Shown here: piece after piece, positions 16,922 to 26,825 of the stretch
Layout: each line of letters starts with the position of its first letter
How positions within the stretch are numbered: position 1 is the stretch's first letter
Assembly (NCBI RefSeq): GCF_009455635.1
Contig: NZ_QPER01000002.1
Location: forward strand, 186,001-250,000
Direction: 5' to 3'
DNA length: 64,000 nucleotides
Source of the DNA: Paraburkholderia agricolaris
GTDB taxonomy: Bacteria > Pseudomonadota > Gammaproteobacteria > Burkholderiales > Burkholderiaceae
Translations under genes and position numbers: made by a program
The notes under the pieces: generated by a model
Told to the model about the DNA's origin: nothing
Databases searched by the model: none
Seen by the model: only the letters and a program-made list of their open reading frames with translations

Positions 16922-16989
16922 ATGAGCTACGCAATCATCGGGCTTGGCAAGGTGCCTTAAGCGGGGAAGCATGTGGAGAAGCCGGCCCA
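16922..16989 (+). pseudogene. Oxidoreductase remnant (start of an NAD-binding protein, internally deleted)
   Basis: A well-placed AAAGGAG precedes an ATG that opens MSYAIIGLGKVP and then a TAA at 16958-16960. In the same frame the sequence continues AGKHVEKPAQ. IGLGxxG and AGKHVxxEKP are two landmarks of Gfo/Idh/MocA dehydrogenases normally about 80 residues apart, so this may be an internally deleted copy. An F420-reductase-like start is an alternative. It follows the SDR by 48 bp and may once have been its operon partner. Confidence 0.45.
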
Positions 16990-17005
16990 AGACCGGCGTG
17001 TGGGC

Positions 17006-17797
17006 CTAGAAGGCGCTCTTTATAACGCCTCCGTCGGCTCGCAACGCAGCGCCCGTCGTGGCCGACGAAAGCGGGCTGGCGATATAGGCCACGAGCGACG
17101 CGATTTCCTGCGGCGACTCAAATCGCTTGATGAGCGATGTGGGTCGGACCTTCTCGAAGAACTCCTTTTCAAACGCTTCAAACGATTTGCCGTCAGCCTT
17201 TGCAAGGGTCTCCACGAATTCACCCACTCCTCGCGATTTCGTTGGCCCCGGCAGCACACTGTTGACTGTGATGCCGGTGCCGGCAACAGCTTCGGCGAGC
17301 CCGCGCGAGACCGCCAGCTGCGCGGTTTTCGTCATCCCGTAGTGGATCATTTCAGCCGGAATCTGCACCGCGCTTTCGCTCGAAATGAAAATGATGCGCC
17401 CCCAGTTGGCCTGCCTCATAGCAGGCAAAAACAGGCGAGCAAGGCGTACCCCGCTCAAGACATTGACGTCGAAGAACCGCTGCCAGTCCGCGTCGGAGAT
17501 ATCTTCAAACGGCTTGGGCTCGAAGATGCCGAGGTTGTTGACCAGAATTTCCACGTTCGGATAGCGTCGCGCGAGTTCTTCCGCTGAAGCGGCCGTACTC
17601 AGATCGCCCGCAAATCCCTGCACGTCGCCGCCTGTCTCCGCTTTCATCCGTGTGACCACGTCATCCACGGATGACTGGGAGCGGCCGTTCACGATCACAC
17701 GAGCGCCCTCCTGCGCCAACGTGCTGGCGATAGCGAGACCGATGCCGGCTGTGCTGCCGCTCACCAGCGCGAGTTTGCCTGTCAGATTCAGGTCCAT
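17006..17797 (-). CDS. Short-chain dehydrogenase/reductase (SDR)
   Basis: The 263-residue protein from the ATG at 17795-17797 (AAAGGA upstream) has SGSTAGIGLA, LVNNLGIFEP in the NAG position, the serine region IIFISSESAVQIPAE and active-site YGMTK. The end, SATTGAALRADGGV, is typical. It follows another SDR gene on the same strand with a 73-bp gap, so the two could be co-transcribed. The longer reading frame upstream overlaps that neighbour and is rejected. Confidence 0.92.
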   Translation of the reverse strand: MDLNLTGKLALVSGSTAGIGLAIASTLAQEGARVIVNGRSQSSVDDVVTRMKAETGGDVQGFAGDLSTAASAEELARRYPNVEILVNNLGIFEPKPFEDISDADWQRFFDVNVLSGVRLARLFLPAMRQANWGRIIFISSESAVQIPAEMIHYGMTKTAQLAVSRGLAEAVAGTGITVNSVLPGPTKSRGVGEFVETLAKADGKSFEAFEKEFFEKVRPTSLIKRFESPQEIASLVAYIASPLSSATTGAALRADGGVIKSAF

Positions 17798-17870
17798 GAG
17801 TGATTTCCTTTCAATGGATGAAGCAAAAATGGCGACACCGGATCCTGTACGTCGGATGCCGACAGGAGGT

Positions 17871-18635
17871 TCACGTACGTGTAATCGATGCGCCCCCATC
17901 GACAAGCGATGCGGTGCCGGTCACGAAGGACGAATCGTCCGACGCGAGATACAGCACCGAACGGGCCAATTCCTCTGGTTTTGCGACGCGCTTGAGCGCA
18001 TGCAGCCCAATCACGAACGTCTGCGATTCGTTGCTGTCGTTCATGCCGCGATACATCTCCGTGTCCACCGCACCCGGCAACACCGCGTTGACGCGCACGC
18101 CTTGCGCGCCGTACTCGGCAGCGAGCGCCTGCGTTAGACCAATCAGCCCGGCCTTGCTCGCCGCGTAGGCCGCAGTGCCGGGAAACGCGAACGAGTAGCC
18201 GACGAACGTCGACGTGAAGATGATAGATCCACCACCGTGCTTCAGCATTTCGGGAATCTGATGCTTCGCTCCCAGGAAGGCACTCGTCAGATTGGTCGCA
18301 AGCGCGGCGTTCCAGCCAGCTTCGGAAATACCGGTGGTCGGGCCCATCTCGCCCAGCGTACCGGCGTTGTTGTAGGCAACGTCGAGGCGGCCGTACTTCT
18401 CTGCGGCCAGCGTGACGAGCGCCTTAGCATAGTCTTCGGATTGCACATCGCCAGCCAGGGCGATTGCCTCACCACCCGCGGCTTCAATTTCTGCCACGAG
18501 TGTGGCCAATTCGCTCGAGCGGCGTGCGCCGACTACGACCTTCGCGCCTTCAGCGGCGAACACCCTGGCGGTGGCACGACCGATGCCCGAGCTGGCGCCG
18601 GTGACGAGCGCGACTTTGTTGGTCAAACGTCCCAT
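17871..18635 (-). CDS. Short-chain dehydrogenase/reductase (SDR)
   Basis: The 254-residue classical SDR begins MGRLTNKVALVTGASSGIGR; TGGAGAA precedes the ATG at 18633-18635. NNAG, SIIFTSTFVGYSF and the YAASKAGL active site are all present, with the C-terminal FVTGTASLVDGG. It is divergent from the LysR at 18869 (233-bp gap) and precedes the second SDR at 17006-17797, suggesting a LysR-controlled two-dehydrogenase unit. Substrate unknown. Confidence 0.93.
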   Translation of the reverse strand: MGRLTNKVALVTGASSGIGRATARVFAAEGAKVVVGARRSSELATLVAEIEAAGGEAIALAGDVQSEDYAKALVTLAAEKYGRLDVAYNNAGTLGEMGPTTGISEAGWNAALATNLTSAFLGAKHQIPEMLKHGGGSIIFTSTFVGYSFAFPGTAAYAASKAGLIGLTQALAAEYGAQGVRVNAVLPGAVDTEMYRGMNDSNESQTFVIGLHALKRVAKPEELARSVLYLASDDSSFVTGTASLVDGGASITRT

Positions 18636-18868
18636 GATGATTCTCCATTTAAAAATAAGGGCTGGACCTTGGCCGCTGCTGGCAAAGCCTGAGCCAAGGC
18701 TATTGAGAAGACTGCGCGCTTCCTGAACATGATGAGCGCACGACCCTGCGGGGGATGACCACCTGACCATCGCTGGCTACCCGTGGGAATGCCAGAAGTA
18801 TGGGCTTGCGCAATTTGCCGGAGTAGCCTTCAATTCCCACACCAGCATTTCGGAAAATCCGAACAATC

Positions 18869-19768
18869 ATGAAGCTCGAGGGTATTGCGACCTTTGTGTC
18901 GGTGGTGGAGAGCGGCTCACTCAGTGAGGCGGCACGTCGGCTGCGCGTATCGCGGTCTGTGGTCAGCGAACGGTTGATGGAGCTGGAGAGGACGCTGGGT
19001 GCCAGCCTGTTGCAGCGGACGACTCGCAAGCTGACGGTGACCGAAGACGGTAAGGCTTTCCTCGCAAGAGCGATCCGCATCATGCGGGAGGTGGAGGAGG
19101 CAACTGCCGATCTGGCCGAACGCAGAGAGTCCCTGAGAGGCCCGCTGCGAATTTCCGCGCCCGTGACCTTTGGTCGTATGCATCTGGGGCCGGCGCTCTA
19201 CCCATTCCTGGATCGCCATCCTGAGATACGGCTCACCTTGGACCTTGACGACCGCCGGGTGGATGCGAGCGCGGATGGTTTCGATGCAGTAATCCGGCAC
19301 GGGCCAATACCCGATTCCTACCTGGTGGCCTGGCGACTTGCGACTAGCAGGCGTGTGCTGGTGGCTGCTCCCTCCTACGTCGCCCAATTTGGACTGCCGA
19401 CTTCTCCTGCCGAACTGGAAGGACACCGCGGCATTTTTTACATGAACCGGGGAGGGGCGGATTGGCGCTTCGTCCAACAAGGACGGACTACCGTAGTGCA
19501 CGGTCGATTCGGCCTGGTGCTGAACAACGGCGACATGATGCGTGATGCCGCCATTGCCGGCTTGGGTATCGCATTGCTGCCGACGTTCATCGTGGGCGAT
19601 GCGCTCAGGTCCGGTGTCCTTATACCCATCGATATCGGCATCGAGGCGGAAACGGAGTTCATCTACATCGCGCACCCAGATGGCCAGCATCCTTCGATGA
19701 AGCTTCGTGCGCTGGCGGACTGGCTGCGCGAAGCGTTTGGAAGCCCACCATACTGGGATGCGACTTAA
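18869..19768 (+). CDS. LysR family regulator, divergent to SDR pair
   Basis: The 299-residue protein has the LysR winged helix (MKLEGIATFVSVVESGSLSE, RSVVSERLMELERTL) and a CrgA-type effector domain with LDLDDRRVDASADGFDAVIR and a C-terminal ADWLREAFGSPPYW. It is transcribed away from the two short-chain dehydrogenases at 17006-18635 and is the obvious candidate regulator for them. Confidence 0.92.
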   Translation: MKLEGIATFVSVVESGSLSEAARRLRVSRSVVSERLMELERTLGASLLQRTTRKLTVTEDGKAFLARAIRIMREVEEATADLAERRESLRGPLRISAPVTFGRMHLGPALYPFLDRHPEIRLTLDLDDRRVDASADGFDAVIRHGPIPDSYLVAWRLATSRRVLVAAPSYVAQFGLPTSPAELEGHRGIFYMNRGGADWRFVQQGRTTVVHGRFGLVLNNGDMMRDAAIAGLGIALLPTFIVGDALRSGVLIPIDIGIEAETEFIYIAHPDGQHPSMKLRALADWLREAFGSPPYWDAT

Positions 19769-19828
19769 CGCTCCTGGATTACACGAGGTAAGGCAAAAGC
19801 GGCCGAACCTCGTCCAACGACGACCGAC

Positions 19829-20674
19829 TCAGTCCGTTTTTACCGTATCCAGAAACGCTCGCAGTTCGCGCTGCATGGTCGTTGCATCCAGAGCGATGCT
19901 CCCGCCATGTCCGGCGAACACGTCACTGAAGGTTTCGTGAACGAGCCGTTCGAGGGAACGAAGTTGGGTGGGCCAGTCGTACCAGCAGGCGTCTCGAAAG
20001 GCATGCAGAGCATGCCTGCGGAAATCCCAACACAGTGAGTCTCCAGAGAAAAGGGCGTGGCCGATGAGGAACATGACGCTTCCCCGTGTATGTCCCGCCA
20101 TCGGAATGACCCGAACGCCCGGCAACAGCTCATGCGCCAGATCACCCGTGATTACGTCGGTGACGAACGGAGCGCCATCGGCGTCGTTTTCATGTATCCA
20201 GACGCGGGCGCCAAAGCGCTTCGCATAGATGCCTGCGTCCGCGACATCGTCGCGGTGGGTCAGCAAGATATGATCCAATCCTCCGGCTTCCGCGATCCAG
20301 CGCTCGATGTGGCTGGACCAGCGCGGCCCGTCGATCATCAGACGCAGGCCGCCTGCAAGCGTGATGTAGCTGTGAGCGCCGTACGAAGAGCGGGCGTTAT
20401 ATCCGAGCCTCCAAACGCCGGGAGCCAAGGCTTGCGGGAAGAGGCCTGTCGGCATCTTCAATCCTTTCGGCGGCCGAACAGCAGCCGCTGGACAGATGAG
20501 GACGCCGCGCCACGCATCTTCCGTTTCCTGTTCACTGGCAGGCTGGTGAGCAAACGCCGAAGCGCCGTTTCGTTCGATGAACAGATTGGGCGCGGCCGTT
20601 CGAACCGCGCCGCAGTTGAAGCAGGCTGCGCTTACGTGCCAACGATCGTCGACGTCACCTTTGTCCTCCGCCAT
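19829..20674 (-). CDS. MBL-fold hydrolase with N-terminal ferredoxin-like segment and variant metal motif
   Basis: The 281-residue protein (ATG at 20672-20674, GGGAG upstream) starts with a cysteine pattern ACFNCGAVRTAAP...ILICPAAAV-like spacing over residues 12-60 that resembles a small ferredoxin-type domain. A metallo-beta-lactamase fold follows. The usual HxHxDH is replaced by THRDDVADAG, while MAGHTRGSVMF, FSGDSLCWDFRR and FAGHGGS supply later ligands. Related proteins with HRDDVAD exist, but they often have a final histidine where this one has alanine. Activity and substrate are unknown. It is convergent with the LysR at 18869-19768. Confidence 0.82.
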   Translation of the reverse strand: MAEDKGDVDDRWHVSAACFNCGAVRTAAPNLFIERNGASAFAHQPASEQETEDAWRGVLICPAAAVRPPKGLKMPTGLFPQALAPGVWRLGYNARSSYGAHSYITLAGGLRLMIDGPRWSSHIERWIAEAGGLDHILLTHRDDVADAGIYAKRFGARVWIHENDADGAPFVTDVITGDLAHELLPGVRVIPMAGHTRGSVMFLIGHALFSGDSLCWDFRRHALHAFRDACWYDWPTQLRSLERLVHETFSDVFAGHGGSIALDATTMQRELRAFLDTVKTD

Positions 20675-20802
20675 AGCGCGCTCCCGGCTGATATTGGGTA
20701 GACGGTTCAAAGATAGCATCTTTGCGCGATTGAGAATTGAGGTGCGTTTAGTTTGCCCTCGCAACGACACGCGTTCTGGCTCGACATCTTATGCAGCGCT
20801 CC

Positions 20803-21408
20803 TTAGCGAAGCGCCGCTCCTACCGCCTCGTCAATTTGCATCGCAAAGCGTGCGTCAACATCGGGCACCGTGTAGCCAAGTGTCAGTTCCAGATGCGCGT
20901 CGCCTAGCACCAACTGAACGAATGTCGCTGAGCGCAATGCAGCAGTCGATTCGTCAAATCGCCTTCGCAGAATTTTTGCGGCGAAGGCACGCACGACCTT
21001 TGCCCCATTTTCGTAAAACACCTCGCCGAGTTCTGGAAAACGCGCGGCCTCAGCAACGATGGCCCGGTAAAGCCCCAAACTATCCGGCGTGATGAGGCTT
21101 CGTGCCAGCACCCATCCCAATTCGCGCAACTCGACTTCGGGTGCGCCATCGGATTGCTCGCTCTGAGCGCTGGCAAGCAGCGCGCCCACCTGAGCGCACA
21201 TCACGCTCACCAGACCGACAAAGAGCGCCTCCTTCGACTTGAAGTGGCGGTAGACCGTCTGTTTGCCGACGCCGGCGGCTGCGGCCACATCGTCCATCGT
21301 TGCAAAACCGAAGCCGTCGCGTAAGAAAACGGTTCTTGCGCCGTCGAGGATGGCTGACCGCTTGCGGCATTGCAGCGGGCTCAGGCCCGCAAGAGAAAAA
21401 GTGTCCAT
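20803..21408 (-). CDS. TetR family transcriptional repressor
   Basis: The 201-residue protein has the TetR helix-turn-helix (SAILDGARTVFLRDGFGFAT, then MDDVAAAAGVGKQTVYRHFK) and an all-helical ligand-binding C-terminal domain. It is divergent from the epimerase/DoxX operon starting at 21538; the gap contains three copies of the same half-site as a perfect palindrome plus an extra arm. It most likely represses that operon and itself. Confidence 0.93.
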   Translation of the reverse strand: MDTFSLAGLSPLQCRKRSAILDGARTVFLRDGFGFATMDDVAAAAGVGKQTVYRHFKSKEALFVGLVSVMCAQVGALLASAQSEQSDGAPEVELRELGWVLARSLITPDSLGLYRAIVAEAARFPELGEVFYENGAKVVRAFAAKILRRRFDESTAALRSATFVQLVLGDAHLELTLGYTVPDVDARFAMQIDEAVGAALR

Positions 21409-21451
21409 ACGAAATAAATACCAGATCGTCGAGTAGTTGACAAGACTGGGT

Positions 21452-21495
21452 AGTCTCGTTTAGATTTGCCAAAACGAGACTGATGAGTCTCGTTT
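21452..21495. promoter_or_regulatory. TetR operator: three AGTCTCGTTT half-sites
   Basis: The decamer AGTCTCGTTT occurs at 21452-21461, inverted at 21472-21481 and direct again at 21486-21495. The second and third form a perfect palindrome, AAACGAGACT-GATG-AGTCTCGTTT (24 bp), and the first and second form another with a 10-bp spacer. The cluster lies between the TetR gene and the divergent epimerase operon, so it is very probably the TetR binding site. Confidence 0.8.
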
Positions 21496-21537
21496 GTGTG
21501 ACTATTCAACTTCGCATCCAATCTCTTGGAGAACGCT

Positions 21538-22461
21538 TTGAAACTGTTCATTACAGGTGGGACTGGCTTCATCGGGCAAGCGGTCGCGCGTAAGGCAATC
21601 AGCCTCGGCCATCAGGTGACGGCGCTGGTGCGCGACGACAGCTCGGCTGCAGCCAGCGCGCTGGCACGTCTCGGTGCGACATTGCATTCCGGCGACCTGC
21701 GCGAGCCACAGTCTTTCGCTGCGGCTGCCGGTGCCGCTGATGGCGTGGTGCACACCGCATCGACCAACGATGCTTCCGCGGGTGCCGCGGATGAGGCCGC
21801 GGCGGTAGCGATGCTTTCGCAGTTGCGCCCGGGCGCGGCGTTTGTCTATACGTCGGGCACCTGGGTCTACGGCAACACGGCGGGGGAGCCCGCAACTGAA
21901 GCATCGGCGCTGAAGCCGACACCACTCATCGCCTGGCGGCCCGCAGTGGAGCAACAGGTGCTGGCGCTAGCAGCACGCCGCTCGATTGGGGCAGTGATCC
22001 TCAGGCCGGCAATGGTGCACGGCTACGGCGGCGGCGTGTTCGGCATGCTTGCCGGCATGGTCCGTCTGACGGGCAGTGTGAGGATCGTCGGCGATGGTCG
22101 CAACCACTGGCCTGCCGTTCACGTCGATGATCTCGCCACGGCCTACATGAGCGCGGTGGAGCGGGCAGCAAGCGGGGACGATCGGGTCGCGGGACAGATC
22201 TTCAACGTGGTCGCGGAAGATGCCGTTGCCGTCGCCGAAATGGGTGAAGCGATTCGGGCCTCGGTCGGCGCCGATCGCGTCGAAGTCTGGCCGCTCGACG
22301 ATGCTCGCAAATCGCTTGGACCGTTCGCTGACGCATTGGCGCTCGATCAGACAATAAGCGGCCAGCATGCCCGGAGAGTTCTTGCGTGGCAGCCCCATGG
22401 CCCCGGCCTGATTGCAGACCTGTCTGCAAAAGAGCACTTTCAGCCAATCAACGGAGCATGA
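21538..22461 (+). CDS. NAD-dependent epimerase/reductase-like extended SDR
   Basis: The start is a TTG at 21538 placed 5 nt after GGAGA; no ATG fits. The 307-residue protein opens KLFITGGTGFIGQAVARK, the extended-SDR NAD(P) motif, with VHTAST and YTSGTWVYG in the expected places. A classical YxxxK pair is not obvious, so it may be an atypical reductase. The last bases overlap the ATG of the DoxX-like gene (ATGA), giving translational coupling. The divergent TetR with its operator cluster indicates an inducible operon. Confidence 0.88.
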   Translation: MKLFITGGTGFIGQAVARKAISLGHQVTALVRDDSSAAASALARLGATLHSGDLREPQSFAAAAGAADGVVHTASTNDASAGAADEAAAVAMLSQLRPGAAFVYTSGTWVYGNTAGEPATEASALKPTPLIAWRPAVEQQVLALAARRSIGAVILRPAMVHGYGGGVFGMLAGMVRLTGSVRIVGDGRNHWPAVHVDDLATAYMSAVERAASGDDRVAGQIFNVVAEDAVAVAEMGEAIRASVGADRVEVWPLDDARKSLGPFADALALDQTISGQHARRVLAWQPHGPGLIADLSAKEHFQPINGA

Positions 22462-22808
22462 CCATGGCGTGGAATAGTGCATCTTTCGAGTCGATTCTCG
22501 CGATGGTCGTAGCGCTTCTGTTCGCGATTGCTGGCGTGGTCAATCTCGCCGGACTCGGCGCCGTGAAGCGCGACTTCGCACGCTGGGGTTATCCGGCATG
22601 GTTTCGTTTGCTCTGCGGCGCGCTTGAACTGTTGTCCGCGGCACTTCTTTTTGGACAACAAACCAGAGTTTTTGGTCTGACGCTGGCCGGCGCAATCATG
22701 GTCGGCGCGCTCTTCACGTTGCTGCGAAACCGGGAGCCGTTCGGGCATCTCGCCCCGGCGCTGGTCTTCTCGGCTCTCGTTGTGGCTACTGTGGCGCTCC
22801 GCGGGTGA
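22458..22808 (+). CDS. DoxX-like integral membrane protein
   Basis: The 116-residue protein has four hydrophobic helices: ESILAMVVALLFAIAGVVNL, the WFRLLCGALELLSAALLFG region, LTLAGAIMVGALFTLL and LAPALVFSALVVATVAL. Length and spacing fit the DoxX-like family. ATG 22458 overlaps the stop of the upstream epimerase gene. DoxX-like proteins often accompany oxidoreductases or redox stress genes, but the biochemical role is unclear. Confidence 0.85.
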   Translation: MTMAWNSASFESILAMVVALLFAIAGVVNLAGLGAVKRDFARWGYPAWFRLLCGALELLSAALLFGQQTRVFGLTLAGAIMVGALFTLLRNREPFGHLAPALVFSALVVATVALRG

Positions 22809-22839
22809 GGTAAGGACGAGTGACCGTTTGGAGGTGAGG

Positions 22840-22917
22840 CTCTTCTGTCCGGCATTGGGCTCGACTGCAATTTACGGCTATACACCCGAGCTTTATCCGA
22901 CTGAAATCCGCGATTCA
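22840..22917 (+). pseudogene. MFS transporter fragment
   Basis: One reading frame contains GSTAIYGYTPELYPTEIRDS. YTPELYPTxIR is a hallmark loop of sugar/aromatic-acid MFS transporters (cytoplasmic side before helix 11). No other transporter sequence surrounds it, so it is a roughly 26-codon relic. The same frame runs on without a stop into the following binding-protein gene. Confidence 0.6.
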
Positions 22918-22968
22918 GCTAATCTGCATCTTGGTTGCCGCGGGCCATCTGGAACAAGTGGAGAAACG

Positions 22969-23691
22969 ATGACGGTGAGAATTGCATACATTGAGGAGCC
23001 ACCTTTCGGCTGGACCGGCCAGGACCATGCTCCGACAGGCGCGGACATCGAACTGGCCGACGTGGTGCTTCGGGCTATCGGTGTATCCAGTATCGAACAT
23101 TGTCTGACCACGTTCGACGAGCTTCTGCCCGGCGTGCAGGAAGGCCGCTGGGATATGAACGTGCCATTGTTCGTGACGGCTGAACGCGCGGTATGCGTCG
23201 CCTTCAGTGTGCCGGTCTGGTCGATAGGCGATGGATTCCTGCTTCATCGCGGTAATCCGAAAGCGCTTACGAGCTACGAGGCCGTGGCGGCGCGGAGCGA
23301 TGCACGGCTAGGCATAATTGCTGGACAGGTCCAGTTCGACTCAGCGAAGTCGGCGGGCGTGCTCGATAGTCAGATCGTCCTGTTCAAGGACCAGCCGACG
23401 GCAATAAGTGCTCTTCGCGCTGGACAGATCGATGCTTATGCCAGCACCGCGGTTGGCAATCGTGTGCTTGCAGGAAGCGCGGATAACGCGGCGTTGGAAG
23501 CAGTTGCGCACGACAGGAGCAGCGATGGATGTGTTCCTGTCGGCGCGTTCTCGTTTAGCAAATCCAATCACGGTCTTGTTCAGGCGGTGAACCAGCGATT
23601 AGGAGAGTATCTCGGTTCGAGCGACCATCGTGCCCGTATGGAAAAGTATGGCCTTACGCATACGGAGATTGATGGTGTGGTCATGAATTAA
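22969..23691 (+). CDS. Solute-binding protein family 3 without signal peptide
   Basis: From the ATG at 22969 (GGAGAAACG upstream) the protein is 240 residues and starts MTVRIAYIEEPPFGWTGQDH, the first strand of the type 3 periplasmic binding fold. Typical features follow: GADIELADVVLRAIG, WDMNVPLFVTAERA and the second-lobe DARLGIIAGQVQFDS. There is no signal peptide or lipobox, and no ABC permease or ATPase is nearby. It may be a cytoplasmic ligand sensor or a gene that has lost its secretion signal. An MFS relic sits just upstream. Confidence 0.8.
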   Translation: MTVRIAYIEEPPFGWTGQDHAPTGADIELADVVLRAIGVSSIEHCLTTFDELLPGVQEGRWDMNVPLFVTAERAVCVAFSVPVWSIGDGFLLHRGNPKALTSYEAVAARSDARLGIIAGQVQFDSAKSAGVLDSQIVLFKDQPTAISALRAGQIDAYASTAVGNRVLAGSADNAALEAVAHDRSSDGCVPVGAFSFSKSNHGLVQAVNQRLGEYLGSSDHRARMEKYGLTHTEIDGVVMN

Positions 23692-23709
23692 TGCGCGAAA
23701 TCCGCTTCT

Positions 23710-24054
23710 ATGTTGACCACGAAAGGTCGTAGCTTGACGGTTGATCGTCATGTATGGTGCGATCAGGTTTGCGTCGACGCGATGCGAGCCGGGTGCGAGC
23801 AAATGACCTGCCCATCTTCTTTCGAACGAAACGAATGTCCCTTCAGGGTGAACTGGGCCGTTCAAAGTCACTTTAAGGCGGCACTTCTGCTCGCTGCCAT
23901 CGTGTGCGCGGGTGCTGCGTGGGGACTAATTCACTACAGCGGTCAGTGGTTCTATCTGCTGCTGGTCGTGCTGGCGTTTGCCGGGACGTTTGCTGGGATA
24001 TTTGCTGATAACCAGCGACTCCGCACCCCAAATCAGCCGTCCCGGCCCGCTTGA
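23710..24054 (+). CDS. Small membrane protein, function and start uncertain
   Basis: The frame encodes up to 114 residues. The C-terminal 65 are convincing as a two-helix membrane protein: FKAALLLAAIVCAGAAWGLI and FYLLLVVLAFAGTFAGIFAD. The first 45 residues are cysteine-rich and unlike a protein N-terminus, so translation may begin at an internal GTG near 23850. No family is recognised. Confidence 0.42.
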   Translation: MLTTKGRSLTVDRHVWCDQVCVDAMRAGCEQMTCPSSFERNECPFRVNWAVQSHFKAALLLAAIVCAGAAWGLIHYSGQWFYLLLVVLAFAGTFAGIFADNQRLRTPNQPSRPA

Positions 24055-24064
24055 ATATGTCGGT

Positions 24065-24499
24065 TTAGTGAATCTTTGATTTGAACCATCCGGTACTTTT
24101 CGAGGTCAGCAAAAGTAACCCGGCGACGGTTTCCGCGGCAATGCTTATTAAACCCACGATGTTGTTCTGTTCGGAGGATAGTCCGTCCGCAAAGAGATGA
24201 TGGAGGTTCGTTATGATGAGGAGTGCCGTCAAAAAAAGCGCGACGTTTCTCGCCCAAATTTTTCCGGCCGAAAGGCGCATGATGGTGAATGCATAGCAGA
24301 TTAAAAGTGCGGAGAGCAGCCCAAACAACGTGACCGCGGCCACTACTTCCTGGGGAGTTCTGAAAGGCGGAACACCCACTCCAAAAACGATACGGACGAA
24401 AAAAACCGAAAACGCAGCCCAATAAATTGCGACTGCGGCTCGAACCAGGTTGGGCGTATTGTTGCCGGGGAAAAAGATAAGCTTGGATTCCGCTCTCAA
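24065..24499 (-). CDS. Four-helix membrane protein, function unknown
   Basis: The best start is a TTG at 24497-24499, 5 nt after GGAGG; an upstream GTG at 24532 lacks a ribosome binding site. The 144-residue product has hydrophobic segments at NLVRAAVAIYWAAFSVFFVR, the VVAAVTLFGLLSALLICYAF stretch, ARNVALFLTALLIITNL and the VGLISIAAETVAGLLLL end. No motif identifies it. The gene has lower GC in places than its neighbours. Confidence 0.62.
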   Translation of the reverse strand: MRAESKLIFFPGNNTPNLVRAAVAIYWAAFSVFFVRIVFGVGVPPFRTPQEVVAAVTLFGLLSALLICYAFTIMRLSAGKIWARNVALFLTALLIITNLHHLFADGLSSEQNNIVGLISIAAETVAGLLLLTSKSTGWFKSKIH

Positions 24500-26297
<1,798 letters not shown>

Positions 26298-26825
26298 GAC
26301 GAATAAATGTGTGCCGCGCAACGAATGACTGCTTTGAAGAGGGGCGCGTGACTGCAGCGAGCGAACTGAGCCGTTCGGTATCCGGCGGTGCCCGGCCAAG
26401 AACCGCCGGTCGACGGATAAGCGCAAATCGGCAACAATCTGGTTACCCACACCGCAGAGACGCATCGCCTCGCCGATGCTGGAATGCGCTGTAGGGTAGA
26501 ACTCAATCGCGTGCAGCCGATCGCCTGCTCACGGGTTTGGAGCTATGTATGCCCATTGCACGAAATAGCACCTGGCCACGAACGGTCGTCGACATCGACG
26601 GCCAGATGATCGGCGGTAGACATCGCGTAGCACTGGTCTCGCTCCCCGCGCCAGCCGTGGCAAAAAGGGAGCGCCATCGTTGCCGGAATGTCGATGCGGG
26701 AGAACATCCAAGATTCTTGACGTATCTCAGGTTCGAACCTAAAGTTGGTGTGTGCTGTAGGGCGCATCGACCTTTGGGGTCGGACGGGCCATGCCCGCCT
26801 ACATAACATTAACTGTTATGCGCCC
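26298..26825. other. Intergenic region of 528 bp, no supported gene
   Basis: Neither strand gives a protein with a recognisable fold, a good ribosome binding site or normal codon use here. The stretch separates the frameshifted monooxygenase from the VOC protein and may be the scar of an insertion or deletion. No terminal repeats were found. Confidence 0.5.

Noticed and set aside
23599..23871. A minus-strand frame of 90 codons overlapping the solute-binding protein end
   Set aside because: It looked superficially protein-like but no family could be recognised and it runs through the well-supported binding-protein gene.
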